From the NCBI GenBank assembly GCA_018398765.1, contig JAHBMJ010002296.1, positions 1-11,846 on the forward strand: a DNA stretch of 11,846 nucleotides. Direction: 5' to 3'. Position numbers and translations under genes: made by a program. The DNA comes from Chromera velia (Eukaryota; Sar; Chromeraceae). Of this stretch, positions 1 to 7,241 are shown one piece after another. Within the stretch, counting starts at the first letter, position 1, and each line of letters opens with the position of its first letter. A model generated the notes under the pieces. The model did no database searches. It had not been told where the DNA came from and saw only the letters and a list, made by a program, of their open reading frames with translations.

Positions 1-368
1 TTCTGAATATATTCCTGATTATATTATTCTTGAAGTGAGTAACTAGTGAATAAATATATTCCGTGATTAAACACCTTTGGATCTGTTCTTAGGCTCCAGA
101 AAAACTCCTTTTGATAGTTGGGTGCCACTTGCCACTCTTAGTCGGGACCTTTGAGGAGGGGTGAGATGCATTCTACAAGGACGGGGTTATGTATTTTGCG
201 CGCTGCACGCACTCCTAAATTTTTGGTAGAGCCTCTTTAAAAAGTGAATTTTGTGGTTTTTAAAGGGGGTTTTAGCATAGTTTTAGGGGGGTTTTCGCCC
301 CTCAGAAGAAGATTTTTTGCCTATAAATGAATTTTTGGTAGTTTGTGACCAAAACGTAAACCAATGGT
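1..368. other. Left-edge AT-rich non-coding stretch
   Basis: I see no supported coding region here. The stretch has runs of G and T (around 260-300) and an 11-base motif, ATTTTTGGTAG, twice in the same orientation (near 218 and 329). On the minus strand this is the sequence downstream of the terminal exon at 369-555, so part of it may be that gene's 3' untranslated region. Confidence 0.4.
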
Positions 369-555
369 TCATAAGTGCGTGTAGCGCGGTATTTTGCAGG
401 CGGGGACCAGCTGATTAATAGCTCTGATGAAGGCGCTATTGCCGCCCACTCTGTCAAATTCGGCAAAGTTCTGTAGTTCATTCCCCAGGTCCATCTCGCC
501 TGGGTAGATGGGAAACCCACAATGTTTTCTTTTAACGAGAAGACTGGTGTGATCA
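369..555 (-). CDS. Probable terminal exon of an unidentified gene (partial)
   Basis: On the minus strand a pyrimidine-rich tract (plus-strand 562-600) ends in CACACTGCAG, a typical acceptor for this window. It is followed by about 61 open codons ending in TGA at 371-369. The peptide looks protein-like: it starts near DHTSLLVKRKHCG, contains the motif FPIYPGEMDLGNELQNF and ends ACKIPRYTHL. I do not recognise the family. A second minus-strand frame is open over the same bases (to 302) but its peptide looks less like a protein. I prefer the first frame for its mix of charged and hydrophobic residues. No convincing upstream exon is visible in the AT-rich DNA at 600-1370, although TTCACAG near 918-924 (read on minus) could precede another exon. 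It could be a remnant of a broken gene. The splice call and frame are inferred. Confidence 0.4.
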
Positions 556-1439
556 CTGCAGTGTGAAGAGGGGATAGAGGCTGAGATAGAGGTAGATAGA
601 GGGCCCTTGAGAATTAACAAGTCGACTGCCAATAAAATTTTACATATAAAGTATATAATTTATATTAGTGTCTATGTGTTACTAGATATTTTATTAAAAC
701 TAATTTAATAATGAGTTGATTACTCTACTATTTTTTTAAAATGATGTTTATATACATTGTGTATACATTATATTCTCCAAGTTTAGAATATATATAAGAA
801 TGTATGTATGTATAAACCATGCCGAAATTCAGGGCTGCCTTTTTTGATGCGAAAGATTTTTTGGCATGTCTAAATCCCCAGTGGCAGTGACTGATAGCCC
901 AGGTATCTGTCTCAGACCTGTGAAGAGAGTATAAGATGGGGGGTCCGAGGCTGCGAATGATTGAGGGAACAAAGAAGGGGAGAAGGCAAAGGGAATACGG
1001 ATGTATACATGATTGACGGTATTATTGACCTCAAGATATATGCATAATACGGATATATGGAGATGTATGCTGAAAACTTCTTCATCCTAGGCCTAAACTA
1101 GGGCCCAAAGCATGTAAAAATATATAAAAAATGCAAATTGCCCGATTAAAATGAATGGAGCTAATTGATTTTGAAATATGTTGCAAAAAACTTAAAAAAA
1201 CGATATTATATATAATTGATTATCAATCATTGTCAATATCAAAATTGTTGAATATTAACAGTGAATACATTTGTTTCTCTTTTATCAATTCTTGATTTAA
1301 TGATAGAACTAGTTTAAATGAGTGAAAACATTCTAAAAATAGCTGCTAGCTAAAAAACTAAATTAAAGTTGCGCGGCAATCACTATCTGACATTAAAAAT
1401 ATTTGTTTTTAACTACAATTACCATAGTTATCATACTTA
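556..1439. other. AT-rich stretch without a supported gene
   Basis: Beyond the pyrimidine tract feeding the exon at 369-555, this is AT-rich DNA with TA-rich and GTAT-type short repeats (around 640-810 and 1200-1260). The 840-960 part is less AT-rich and could hold a small minus-strand exon, but its frame stops soon and no second splice signal supports it. Confidence 0.45.
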
Positions 1440-1580
1440 TAATTTACTCTGGCTACACAGTACGCGGTTACTAGGAGTTACTACCGGGCCCCTTAAGGAG
1501 GCGGCGAGTTACCATCACTTTGGTAACTATGGGGCGGTAACTTGGGGGCCCAAGGGCCCCTACCACTACTATAGTAGTTT
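1440..1580. repeat. Foldback, GTTAC/GGGCCC-rich palindromic repeat
   Basis: This GC-rich island in AT-rich flanks is packed with inverted repeats. GTTACCATCACTTTGGTAAC (about 1508-1527) is a hairpin with five-base GTTAC/GTAAC arms. GGGCCCAAGGGCCC (about 1545-1558) is another. GGGCCC occurs three times, GTTAC or GTAAC at least five times, and CTACTATAGTAG closes the right side. An open frame runs through it (1369-1683), but its tyrosine- and histidine-rich peptide looks like translated repeat. It shares vocabulary with the repeat at 3352-3620, including GTACTGTGTA in opposite orientation, so the two may be members of one non-autonomous element family. No transposase is present. Confidence 0.5.
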
Positions 1581-1895
1581 GGGCGAAGACCCTGGCAAAG
1601 GATACAAAAAAAGCGCGACACATGGATTGAAAAAAAATCCGTCTCCTTCAAATCCGTTTCAACTTTCAAAAATCAATTTTTAAACAAAAGTTAATCTTAC
1701 TTGTAGTCAAAATTATGGAATCGTTTCTCTTCTGTCCCCTATTAGAGCAGACGGACAATTGATGAAGGCTGCAGTTCGGCAGTGATCAGTGCTTTCTCAC
1801 TGTATGTGGGAAACTGGGAAACAAGACTGAGTGGTCCGCTTCTTCCTGGTTTACTGTTCATTGTGTCTAGTAATTTTTGGGTTTCTTGTCTTATT

Positions 1896-1938
1896 GTGAG
1901 TTTTTCCTTTCTTCTCTCTCCCCTCTCAGTCGGCCATC
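1896..1938 (+). promoter_or_regulatory. Polypyrimidine tract and CAG just before the start codon
   Basis: A run of almost pure pyrimidines (about 1901-1927) ends in CTCAG at 1929, nine bases before the ATG at 1939. With a GTGAG at 1896 it could be a 34-nt intron in the 5' leader. It could also be the acceptor of a longer leader intron, or of spliced-leader trans-splicing if the organism uses it. The start context, ATCATGG, is good. The frame upstream of the ATG is open back to 1746 but contains no ATG. Confidence 0.35.
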
Positions 1939-2812
1939 ATGGCCGAGCCGGCTCAGCCAAGAACTGAGTCAGTTGCTGACCTTTTGGCACAGAGGCTCAA
2001 AAATGGCATTGCAAGCCCTCCCGACTATATTGAGGCTGCCCTCGCCCCTCGAGACTTCGCCATGATGGAGACGGTCAAATTTGTGGAGCAGTTTGGAACT
2101 CCAAAGAAAACTGTTCCCCCATACGTCATCATCGTTCCCATACGTCCCTCCAAACAGCTAGAAGTTCTTTCTCGTGTTCTATGCGCGTTGTCTGTTGAAA
2201 AACCTAGATACTCAGCCTTTTTTACTGGACCACAAAATTAGAACGTTCGTCTCCCATGTGGCAAAGTGCGGGGAGGCGTCTTCTCGAATCCCGTATACTA
2301 CCTCCTCCCTCACAAATACCAGAATCATGGCACAGGATGCGATGATTTCTAAGATTGCCTTCAACGCTGAGCTAGAACACGCCAAGCAAGTATTCAGCAG
2401 GTGCTCTCCTGCTGTTCAACAAGCGCTCCATGGCTACAGAATGAGGCTTACGGAAGCGTACAGTGATATCTGTGAAATGTTGGAGGCAAGGGTAGAGAAG
2501 ATTTTTCCGAAGAGTTTGTACGTCATCATCTTAGACGGGAATCAGAAAAAGCATAGAAAGTATCTCCTTATCCAACTCTTCTACCCTCTCCTCAGCAAGC
2601 GCGTGTACCTCATCGTGCGACGCCTCTTCTGCCAGAACGCCGACATCACTGCCTACATCGTCTGGACGAGTCTGGTGGCGGTCGGGCTGGACGAAAAGCT
2701 GGGTATTGCCACCCTCTCTGACCATGCCGTGAATATGAAGGCCTTCATTGATAAGCTGTTCTTGGGGGGCGAGGTAGTTGGCTCAGCCGGTGACCGCATC
2801 GTGATCCCCTAA
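1939..2812 (+). CDS. Hypothetical protein, frame broken once
   Basis: Two long plus-strand frames abut. The first runs from ATG 1939 (MAEPAQPRTESVADLL) to a TAG at 2239-2241. The second is open from 2162 to TAA 2810-2812 and ends GSAGDRIVIP. The second has no ATG near its left end, and the total length of 874 nt is one base more than a whole number of codons, so this looks like one gene of about 290 residues with a one-base shift between 2162 and 2241. The run of six T at 2218-2223 is the obvious place. A 40-55 nt intron (for example ending CTCAG at 2215) would also restore the frame, but the GT donors available are weak. The protein has a charged N-terminal half and hydrophobic stretches in the C-terminal half (around SLYVIILDG and ITAYIVWTSLVAVGL). 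It lacks a signal peptide and I recognise no family. It could be a decayed pseudogene or contain a sequencing error. Confidence 0.55.
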
Positions 2813-2825
2813 TTTCCCCTCATAA

Positions 2826-2866
2826 TACATACACACACACACACATACACATATACATACACACGA
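2826..2866. repeat. CA microsatellite
   Basis: An interrupted (CA)n tract with TACA units lies just after the stop codon at 2812, probably in the 3' untranslated region of the preceding gene. Confidence 0.85.
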
Positions 2867-3351
2867 AGAGAAACAATCTTTTTTCTTTTGTTCCTCTCTT
2901 CGTTCTTCTTTTTTTTATTCTGTGTTTCCCCCCTGGCTGGAAGAGGTAAACCACGCGTTCATTTAGGGTTGACCGGCCGAAGTCTAGGTGGGGACTCTGG
3001 GGAGGCAGTGACATACCTCCCCCCCAGTCATCCCCCAAGGTCGCATTTTCGTTGGAGTCCGCTGGATCAATCAATCAATCAGTACATCACTGGCAGGCCT
3101 CACTAAGTGAGCTTGCATTCATGATATGTTTCATCGCACAGTTGAACAATTGGTATGGTACTACAGCATCATAATCATGACATAATGTCATCATTTATTA
3201 TGATAGAGTAATATCTCTGATATTATGATTATTATCTCAGATCTAAGAGTTTAGCAACATTGGTGTAACAATGGTGTATACTCTGTAGCCTCTGTTGATT
3301 GTAGATTTGATGGTAAAACTAGATAAAACAGGTTTAAAGTTCACTAGTATT
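2867..3351. other. Intergenic stretch without a supported gene
   Basis: After a T-rich segment (2878-2930) comes a moderately GC-rich part (2930-3065) with a (TCAA)n-like run at 3067-3079, and then AT-rich DNA with ATCAT/ATGAT palindromic wording (3160-3240). Open frames on both strands at 2820-3106 give low-complexity peptides with no splice or start support. Confidence 0.4.
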
Positions 3352-3620
3352 AGGAAAAATATGCAATACTACCACTACCATGTTCATGCTATTAAAAACT
3401 ACTACCGTAACCGTGAAATTGGTAACCCGGGCGGCCGCTAACCATCCTACTATCGTTACTCCTAACCGTACTGTGTAACCCTGGCTAGACTCCTGGTGGC
3501 CAAGTAGCCACCTGATAACCATCCTGCAATGATGCAGTGCAATCGTTACTCCCTAGATTACTCCTAAAATTTACTAAAATTGCAGGCCATGGTAGCGGCC
3601 ATAGCCTATTGGTAAATACC
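3352..3620. repeat. Palindrome-rich repeat with internal direct repeats
   Basis: The pattern TAACCATCCT followed by ATCGTTACTCC occurs twice, at 3439-3462 and 3516-3552; the second copy has an insert rich in GCA/TGC. GGTGGC and GCCACC (about 3496-3512) form a hairpin, and GGCCATGGTAGCGGCCAT (about 3586-3603) is partly palindromic. GTTAC/GTAAC occurs repeatedly, as in the repeat at 1440-1580. The flanks are AT-rich. A 62-codon minus-strand frame across it is probably chance. It may be a non-autonomous foldback or MITE-like element; I did not find clean terminal repeats or a target-site duplication. Confidence 0.45.
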
Positions 3621-3708
3621 TAGGTAAATAGTGTATTGATAATTCAATGCTAGATTTAATAATTAATGATTTCCATTCAATTGTTAATTAAACTTAATTG
3701 TTGAATAG

Positions 3709-4135
3709 AAAAGAAAGAAAAGAAAAAAGAAAAGATACAACAATTAAGAAGGAAAAAGACAGAGAGGGAGGGAGGGAGGGACGGAGGAAGGAACGAACGA
3801 ATGAATGAAGGAAGGGAGAACGAAAACAAGAAAGACAGATAGACAGACAGATAGACAGACTATATCGTCTTTTCTTCACCTCACTTTTTCCGAATCGCTT
3901 CCACAGACAGACAGACAGACAGACTATATGTTTCTTCTTCTTCTCCCTCCTTTTCTTCATGAACACAGCAGACAAAAAGAAAGAAAGAATAAAGGCAGAC
4001 AGACAGACAGAGAGACAGACAGGCAGGCAGACAGGCAGAGAGGCAGACAGACAGACAGACTACATGTTTCTTCTTCTGCCTTCTTTTCTTCAGACAGGCA
4101 GACAGACTGACAGACAGACAGACAAAACCAGGTGT
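3709..4135. repeat. GA/GACA low-complexity block with repeated TTCTTC unit
   Basis: The first part (3709-3830) is purine-rich GAAA/GGGA/GAAT repeats. The second part is (GACA)n broken by pyrimidine segments. A composite unit, GACAGACTATATG or a variant followed by a TTCTTC-rich stretch ending TTTTCTTCA, occurs three times, starting near 3852, 3916 and 4052. The long open frames on both strands here encode only Asp-Arg-Gln-Thr or Cys-Leu-Ser-Val type repeats and are not genes. Confidence 0.8.
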
Positions 4136-4253
4136 AGAAAGAGAGAAAAGACGGAAGGCACTGAAACACCGAGAGACATTGGCATAGAGGGAAAAAAGGA
4201 GATTGGGGGGCAATGAATAACACGGAAACCACTAAAGGTGCACACAAAACGGC

Positions 4254-4409
4254 TTACTTGGTCAGTAGCTCATCGATTTCGGTCGTTTCAAAAACCTCCT
4301 TGATCCACTTTCCGAATGCACATGCAAGAAAGTCCGAACCTTCCTCGTTCCTCCTGACGAGAGAAAGATCCAATTCTCCGTGAAACACATTTCTTATGTT
4401 CGGCTTGAA
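4254..4409 (-). CDS. Terminal exon of an unidentified minus-strand gene (partial)
   Basis: Reading the minus strand, a T-rich acceptor (TGCTTGTTTGTGTGAG) is followed by 51 codons and TAA at 4256-4254. The peptide starts FKPNIRNVFHGELDL, contains FLACAFGKWIKEVFETTEI and ends DELLTK. It is acidic and amphipathic and reads as a genuine soluble-protein C-terminus. I do not recognise the family. A matching upstream exon is possible at 4787-4732: it follows a TAG acceptor, encodes EHEGEIRGWRRNSSIDDFR, and ends at a good donor (GTAAAG) in phase 0, which would give a 322-nt intron in line with others in the window. Exons further upstream could not be resolved. The last exon is moderately secure; the upstream exon is a guess. 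Confidence 0.5.
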   Translation of the reverse strand, partial: FKPNIRNVFHGELDLSLVRRNEEGSDFLACAFGKWIKEVFETTEIDELLTK

Positions 4410-4974
4410 CTCACACAAACAAGCACATATGGATGCGATTTTTCGGCATGTATAATATGCACAAAGAAATTCTATTTACAGGTTCAAAAACTCATCGCTC
4501 AATCCCTCCTGTGATCTGCAGCCCTCGGTACCCCCTCCCCCCCCCTTCAAAAAAGAGAAGCTGTTTCTCTATTTTCTTCTTTCTCGATCCCCCGACCCAT
4601 CATTTCATCTTGACTTGAGAGACCCCCATTGCACACTTCAACAAAGGAGATTCGAGCATCGTCTCCTCGCCCCCCCCTCCTGCAGAGCACTTCATTCAAA
4701 TTGCCGAGAAGAACAAACGAAATTTCTTTACCCGAAAGTCGTCGATCGAACTGTTCCTTCTCCAACCCCGAATTTCCCCTTCGTGCTCTACACCCACGCC
4801 GAGAAACATCCCAGAAGATCCGCCCTTCTCTTCTCCCACGCAGACCTCTGCTGTTGTTCTCTCCCTGTAGATCGAAGTAGCAGCTCCACACGTCCACGCA
4901 CCGGCAAAAGAAGAGGGATGGTGTATGCCTAAATGTGGGGAAACCTTGACAGAATTTCTGCATGTCCAGGCACA
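4410..4974. other. Unresolved stretch with several overlapping open frames
   Basis: Frames on both strands are open here (plus 4615-4932, plus 4629-4880, minus 4963-4547), which is expected from C-rich, stop-poor sequence. The most plausible coding piece is the minus-strand exon candidate at 4787-4732 joined to the exon at 4409-4254. A plus-strand reading after CTCCTGCAG at 4685 is also open. I cannot decide between them from sequence alone. Confidence 0.35.
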
Positions 4975-5165
4975 GTTGCTATCCCCTCACCCCTCCTCTC
5001 CACCCTCATTTCTCTCTTCTCTCTACTCTCTGTCTCCATCCTCCTCCTTTCCTCTGTGCTCCTCTGCTTCTTCCTCGAGCTCCTCTCCTCTCCTCTCCAC
5101 CCTGATGCCTTCGGTTCCCCTTTTCTGCTGCCCTCTCTTCTTCCTCACTTCCCTTCTCTGAATTC
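4975..5165. repeat. Long polypyrimidine tract (plus strand)
   Basis: About 190 bases are overwhelmingly C and T on the plus strand, with CTCTCC, TTCCTC and CTCTCT wording, and so are purine-rich on the minus strand. The Ser/Leu-rich and Glu/Arg-rich open frames over it are compositional. It lies downstream of the minus-strand gene ending at 5238 and upstream of the minus-strand exon at 4254-4409. Confidence 0.75.
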
Positions 5166-5237
5166 TTCGGTTGCACCCCTGCCAGTGAGCAGAGACGAAG
5201 GAAACGAAAGACACCCAACGCAAATTAAAGAATCAAA

Positions 5238-5985
5238 TTATCCAATGGGAGGGAAGATCTGGTTGCCCTCCACAGGGAATCGGGGCATCACCCAGTCGCC
5301 GGTCCAAGGCACCTGTCTCTGTGCACCACCAGCGTCTGCAATCAAAAAGGGGGGCAGTTGGTTCCTTACCAGTGCGTGCGGGATCTTTCATCTAGACTTC
5401 TTCTTGAGAAAGATAGCACAGGACAGGATAGGATCGTAGCTGAGGGCAAAGTTGCGCAGTCATGGTAGAGGGGGTTTCAATCGATGAACAGAAACACAGC
5501 ACTGATGACAACGAGTATCCTGAAACTGAAATGAATGCGTGAGGCGCTTTGGAAAGAGAAGCTGGGTGACAATGCAGACACACACATGACTCACCGATGT
5601 AGTACTCAGCAGGTCTTCCAGGGTAGGTGAGGAAGATGGTGTTGCCAGAAGAGCCGGTCACGACCTGCCCAGGAGGGAGGTAGCTCTGCAGCTCTCTCTC
5701 AGCTGCGGTGGAGGTCTCGGTGGCGTTGGGCATGGTGCCGTAAGTTGCTTCGAGGCTCACAGGGGTAGGCGCCGTCTCTGCTGCCTGAGTAACCGTCTCC
5801 ACAGGGGCAACTGCCTTCTCGGCCAGCTTCCCATCCACGCCTGCAAAGTTTCCAAGGAAAAGAAAGAGTGGTTAAGAAGCATGGTACATAGGAAAGGTAG
5901 GGGAAGCGGTGATCTCTGCAGGTGCACTCTGTTACTTACTTGTGGGAAGGGCAAGGCACAGCAACACTGAAAGGAACTTGAACAT
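5238..5985 (-). CDS. Small secreted or membrane-system protein, 129 aa, three exons
   Basis: The minus-strand exons are 5985-5940, 5840-5595 and 5335-5238. Introns are 5939-5841 (GTAAGT...TTTGCAG, 99 nt) and 5594-5336 (GTGAGT...GATTGCAG, 259 nt); both are phase 1. The joined frame is 390 nt with TAA at 5240-5238. The product starts MFKFLSVLLCLALPTS, a clear signal peptide (hydrophobic core residues 3-14) likely cleaved near residues 16-19, so it enters the secretory pathway. Residues 20-65 are Ala/Glu/Thr/Pro-rich with one N-glycosylation sequon (N54-A-T). Residues 66-129 look folded: Tyr/Pro/Gly-rich with SYLPPGQVV, FLTYPGRPAEYYI and PWTGDWVMPRFP, ending FPPIG. The mature part has no cysteine. 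I recognise no family. If intron 2 were retained, the frame would stay open to a TAG at 5394-5392, giving a different cysteine-containing tail. The gene is divergent from the LRR gene at 6486. Exon structure is inferred from frame and splice signals. Confidence 0.75.
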
Positions 5986-6485
5986 GCTGGCTGAGTGTAG
6001 GTCACGAAAGAAACAGCAGAGCCCAGATCGAAGATCAAGCGAGACAGTGAAGTTGGTCCAGCCCAGATGTGGTTGGAGAAGGGTCTGTGCACTGCAGCTG
6101 CTTGACGAAGACAGTCACTCTCATCACCCAAAAAGCTTGGGACACGCGTGCTGCTGCTTGCTGTGTTGCAAATCTTGTGGGCCAAAGGGGACCGACCACG
6201 GGCCGCGCCGTGATACTCTGCGCGACCGCGGCGTGCCTTCGGCCGGGCCTATAGCTCCCCGACCCCATGCAATGCATGCAGACCCATTGCAAAACACAAT
6301 TAATGATGCTCATGCAATCACCACATCTAGGGTTTTTTAAGACAGGAAGGAACAGCGCAAGAAGTGATCGCCTCAAAGTTCACGCTGCAAGAAGAGTTCC
6401 AAAGTAAAATAGGTGCTCTGGTTCTTCAGGATTCAAATTTCCGTACTGTCTGAGAGCCAAGCGTGTCAACGAGACATCAAACGAC
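5986..6485. promoter_or_regulatory. Divergent intergenic region, possible bidirectional promoter
   Basis: The start codons of the minus-strand 129-aa gene (5985) and the plus-strand LRR gene (6486) face away from each other with 500 bp between them. The middle holds a GC-rich island (about 6185-6260, with GGGCCGCGCC and GACCGCGGCG), then ATGCAATGCATGCAG with the palindrome ATGCAT and a repeated CATGCAATC-like word (6266-6322). No clear TATA box was seen. Open frames crossing the region on both strands lack splice or start support and probably reflect base composition. Confidence 0.4.
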
Positions 6486-7201
6486 ATGCTGCACGACACC
6501 GAAGTAGAGCGACGTGAGTGCATGCTGTGTCTTGCTGTCGTCCCATGGATTGTTTCGTTCCTGTGATTGAAAACATATGCCTCTCTGTGACGTCACGTGC
6601 AGGTCTTCAGAAGTGCAGCCTGAAGGGGAAGGGCCTGCTGCTGAGCCATTGCAATTTAAGTGCGGTTTCGATCCCCCGAAAAGTCTGGAATTTGACTGAC
6701 CTTGTTCGCCTTGATCTGGTCAGTCGCCCTACAGACAGCAAGACTGGCACGTTTGGCCAGTGAACGAGTCGGTTGAGCTCTGGGTCGTCTGCTTCTTCTT
6801 TCGCAGAATCTACCCTTCGGGCAAACAACCGGGTCCTGCATGCATGTGCAAAATGACGAAGAAAGTGAATAAACGAACATCCATCCGTCTGTCCGCCCGC
6901 TAGTGTGCCCATTTAGACCCTTCTTTTTTTCGGTCTGCTTCGCCCCCTCTCTCCCTTCTTTTCCCCCCCTCTACCTGCCTTGCGAATTCTCCTGCCTCCT
7001 CCGTCGTCTTCCGTCCGGTCATGCATGCAGGGATTCAACAACCTCTCGTACCTGGACCCGAGAATCGGCAGGCTGAGGAACCTCAGGCAGCTGTACGTGA
7101 ACGACAACCCCCTCGAGACCCTGCCAGTGGAACTGAGCACGACCTCAGACCTGCGCGTTCTGGATTGCCACAATACCAGACTACAGGTGGGGGGTGAACA
7201 G

Positions 7202-7241
<40 letters not shown>

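Noticed and set aside
1369-1683. 104-codon plus-strand open frame
   Set aside because: It runs through the palindromic repeat island, has no splice support, and its Tyr/His/Asn-rich peptide is what repeat translation gives.
3694-4247. Long open frames on both strands with Cys-Leu-Ser-Val or Asp-Arg-Gln-Thr repeats
   Set aside because: They are translations of the GACA/GAAA low-complexity block, open on both strands at once.
4933-5439. 168-codon plus-strand frame and opposing Glu/Arg-rich frames
   Set aside because: Created by the stop-poor polypyrimidine tract; the right half overlaps exon 3 and intron 2 of the better supported minus-strand gene.
5456-5520. Hydrophobic peptide ILVVISAVFLFID before a TGA on the minus strand, as a membrane tail of the 129-aa protein
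   Set aside because: No GT-AG join puts it in phase with exon 2; splicing to 5335 fits in phase and gives a better exon.
5909-6376. Plus- and minus-strand frames in the divergent intergenic region
   Set aside because: No start or splice support; they overlap the leader of the minus-strand gene and a GC-rich island.
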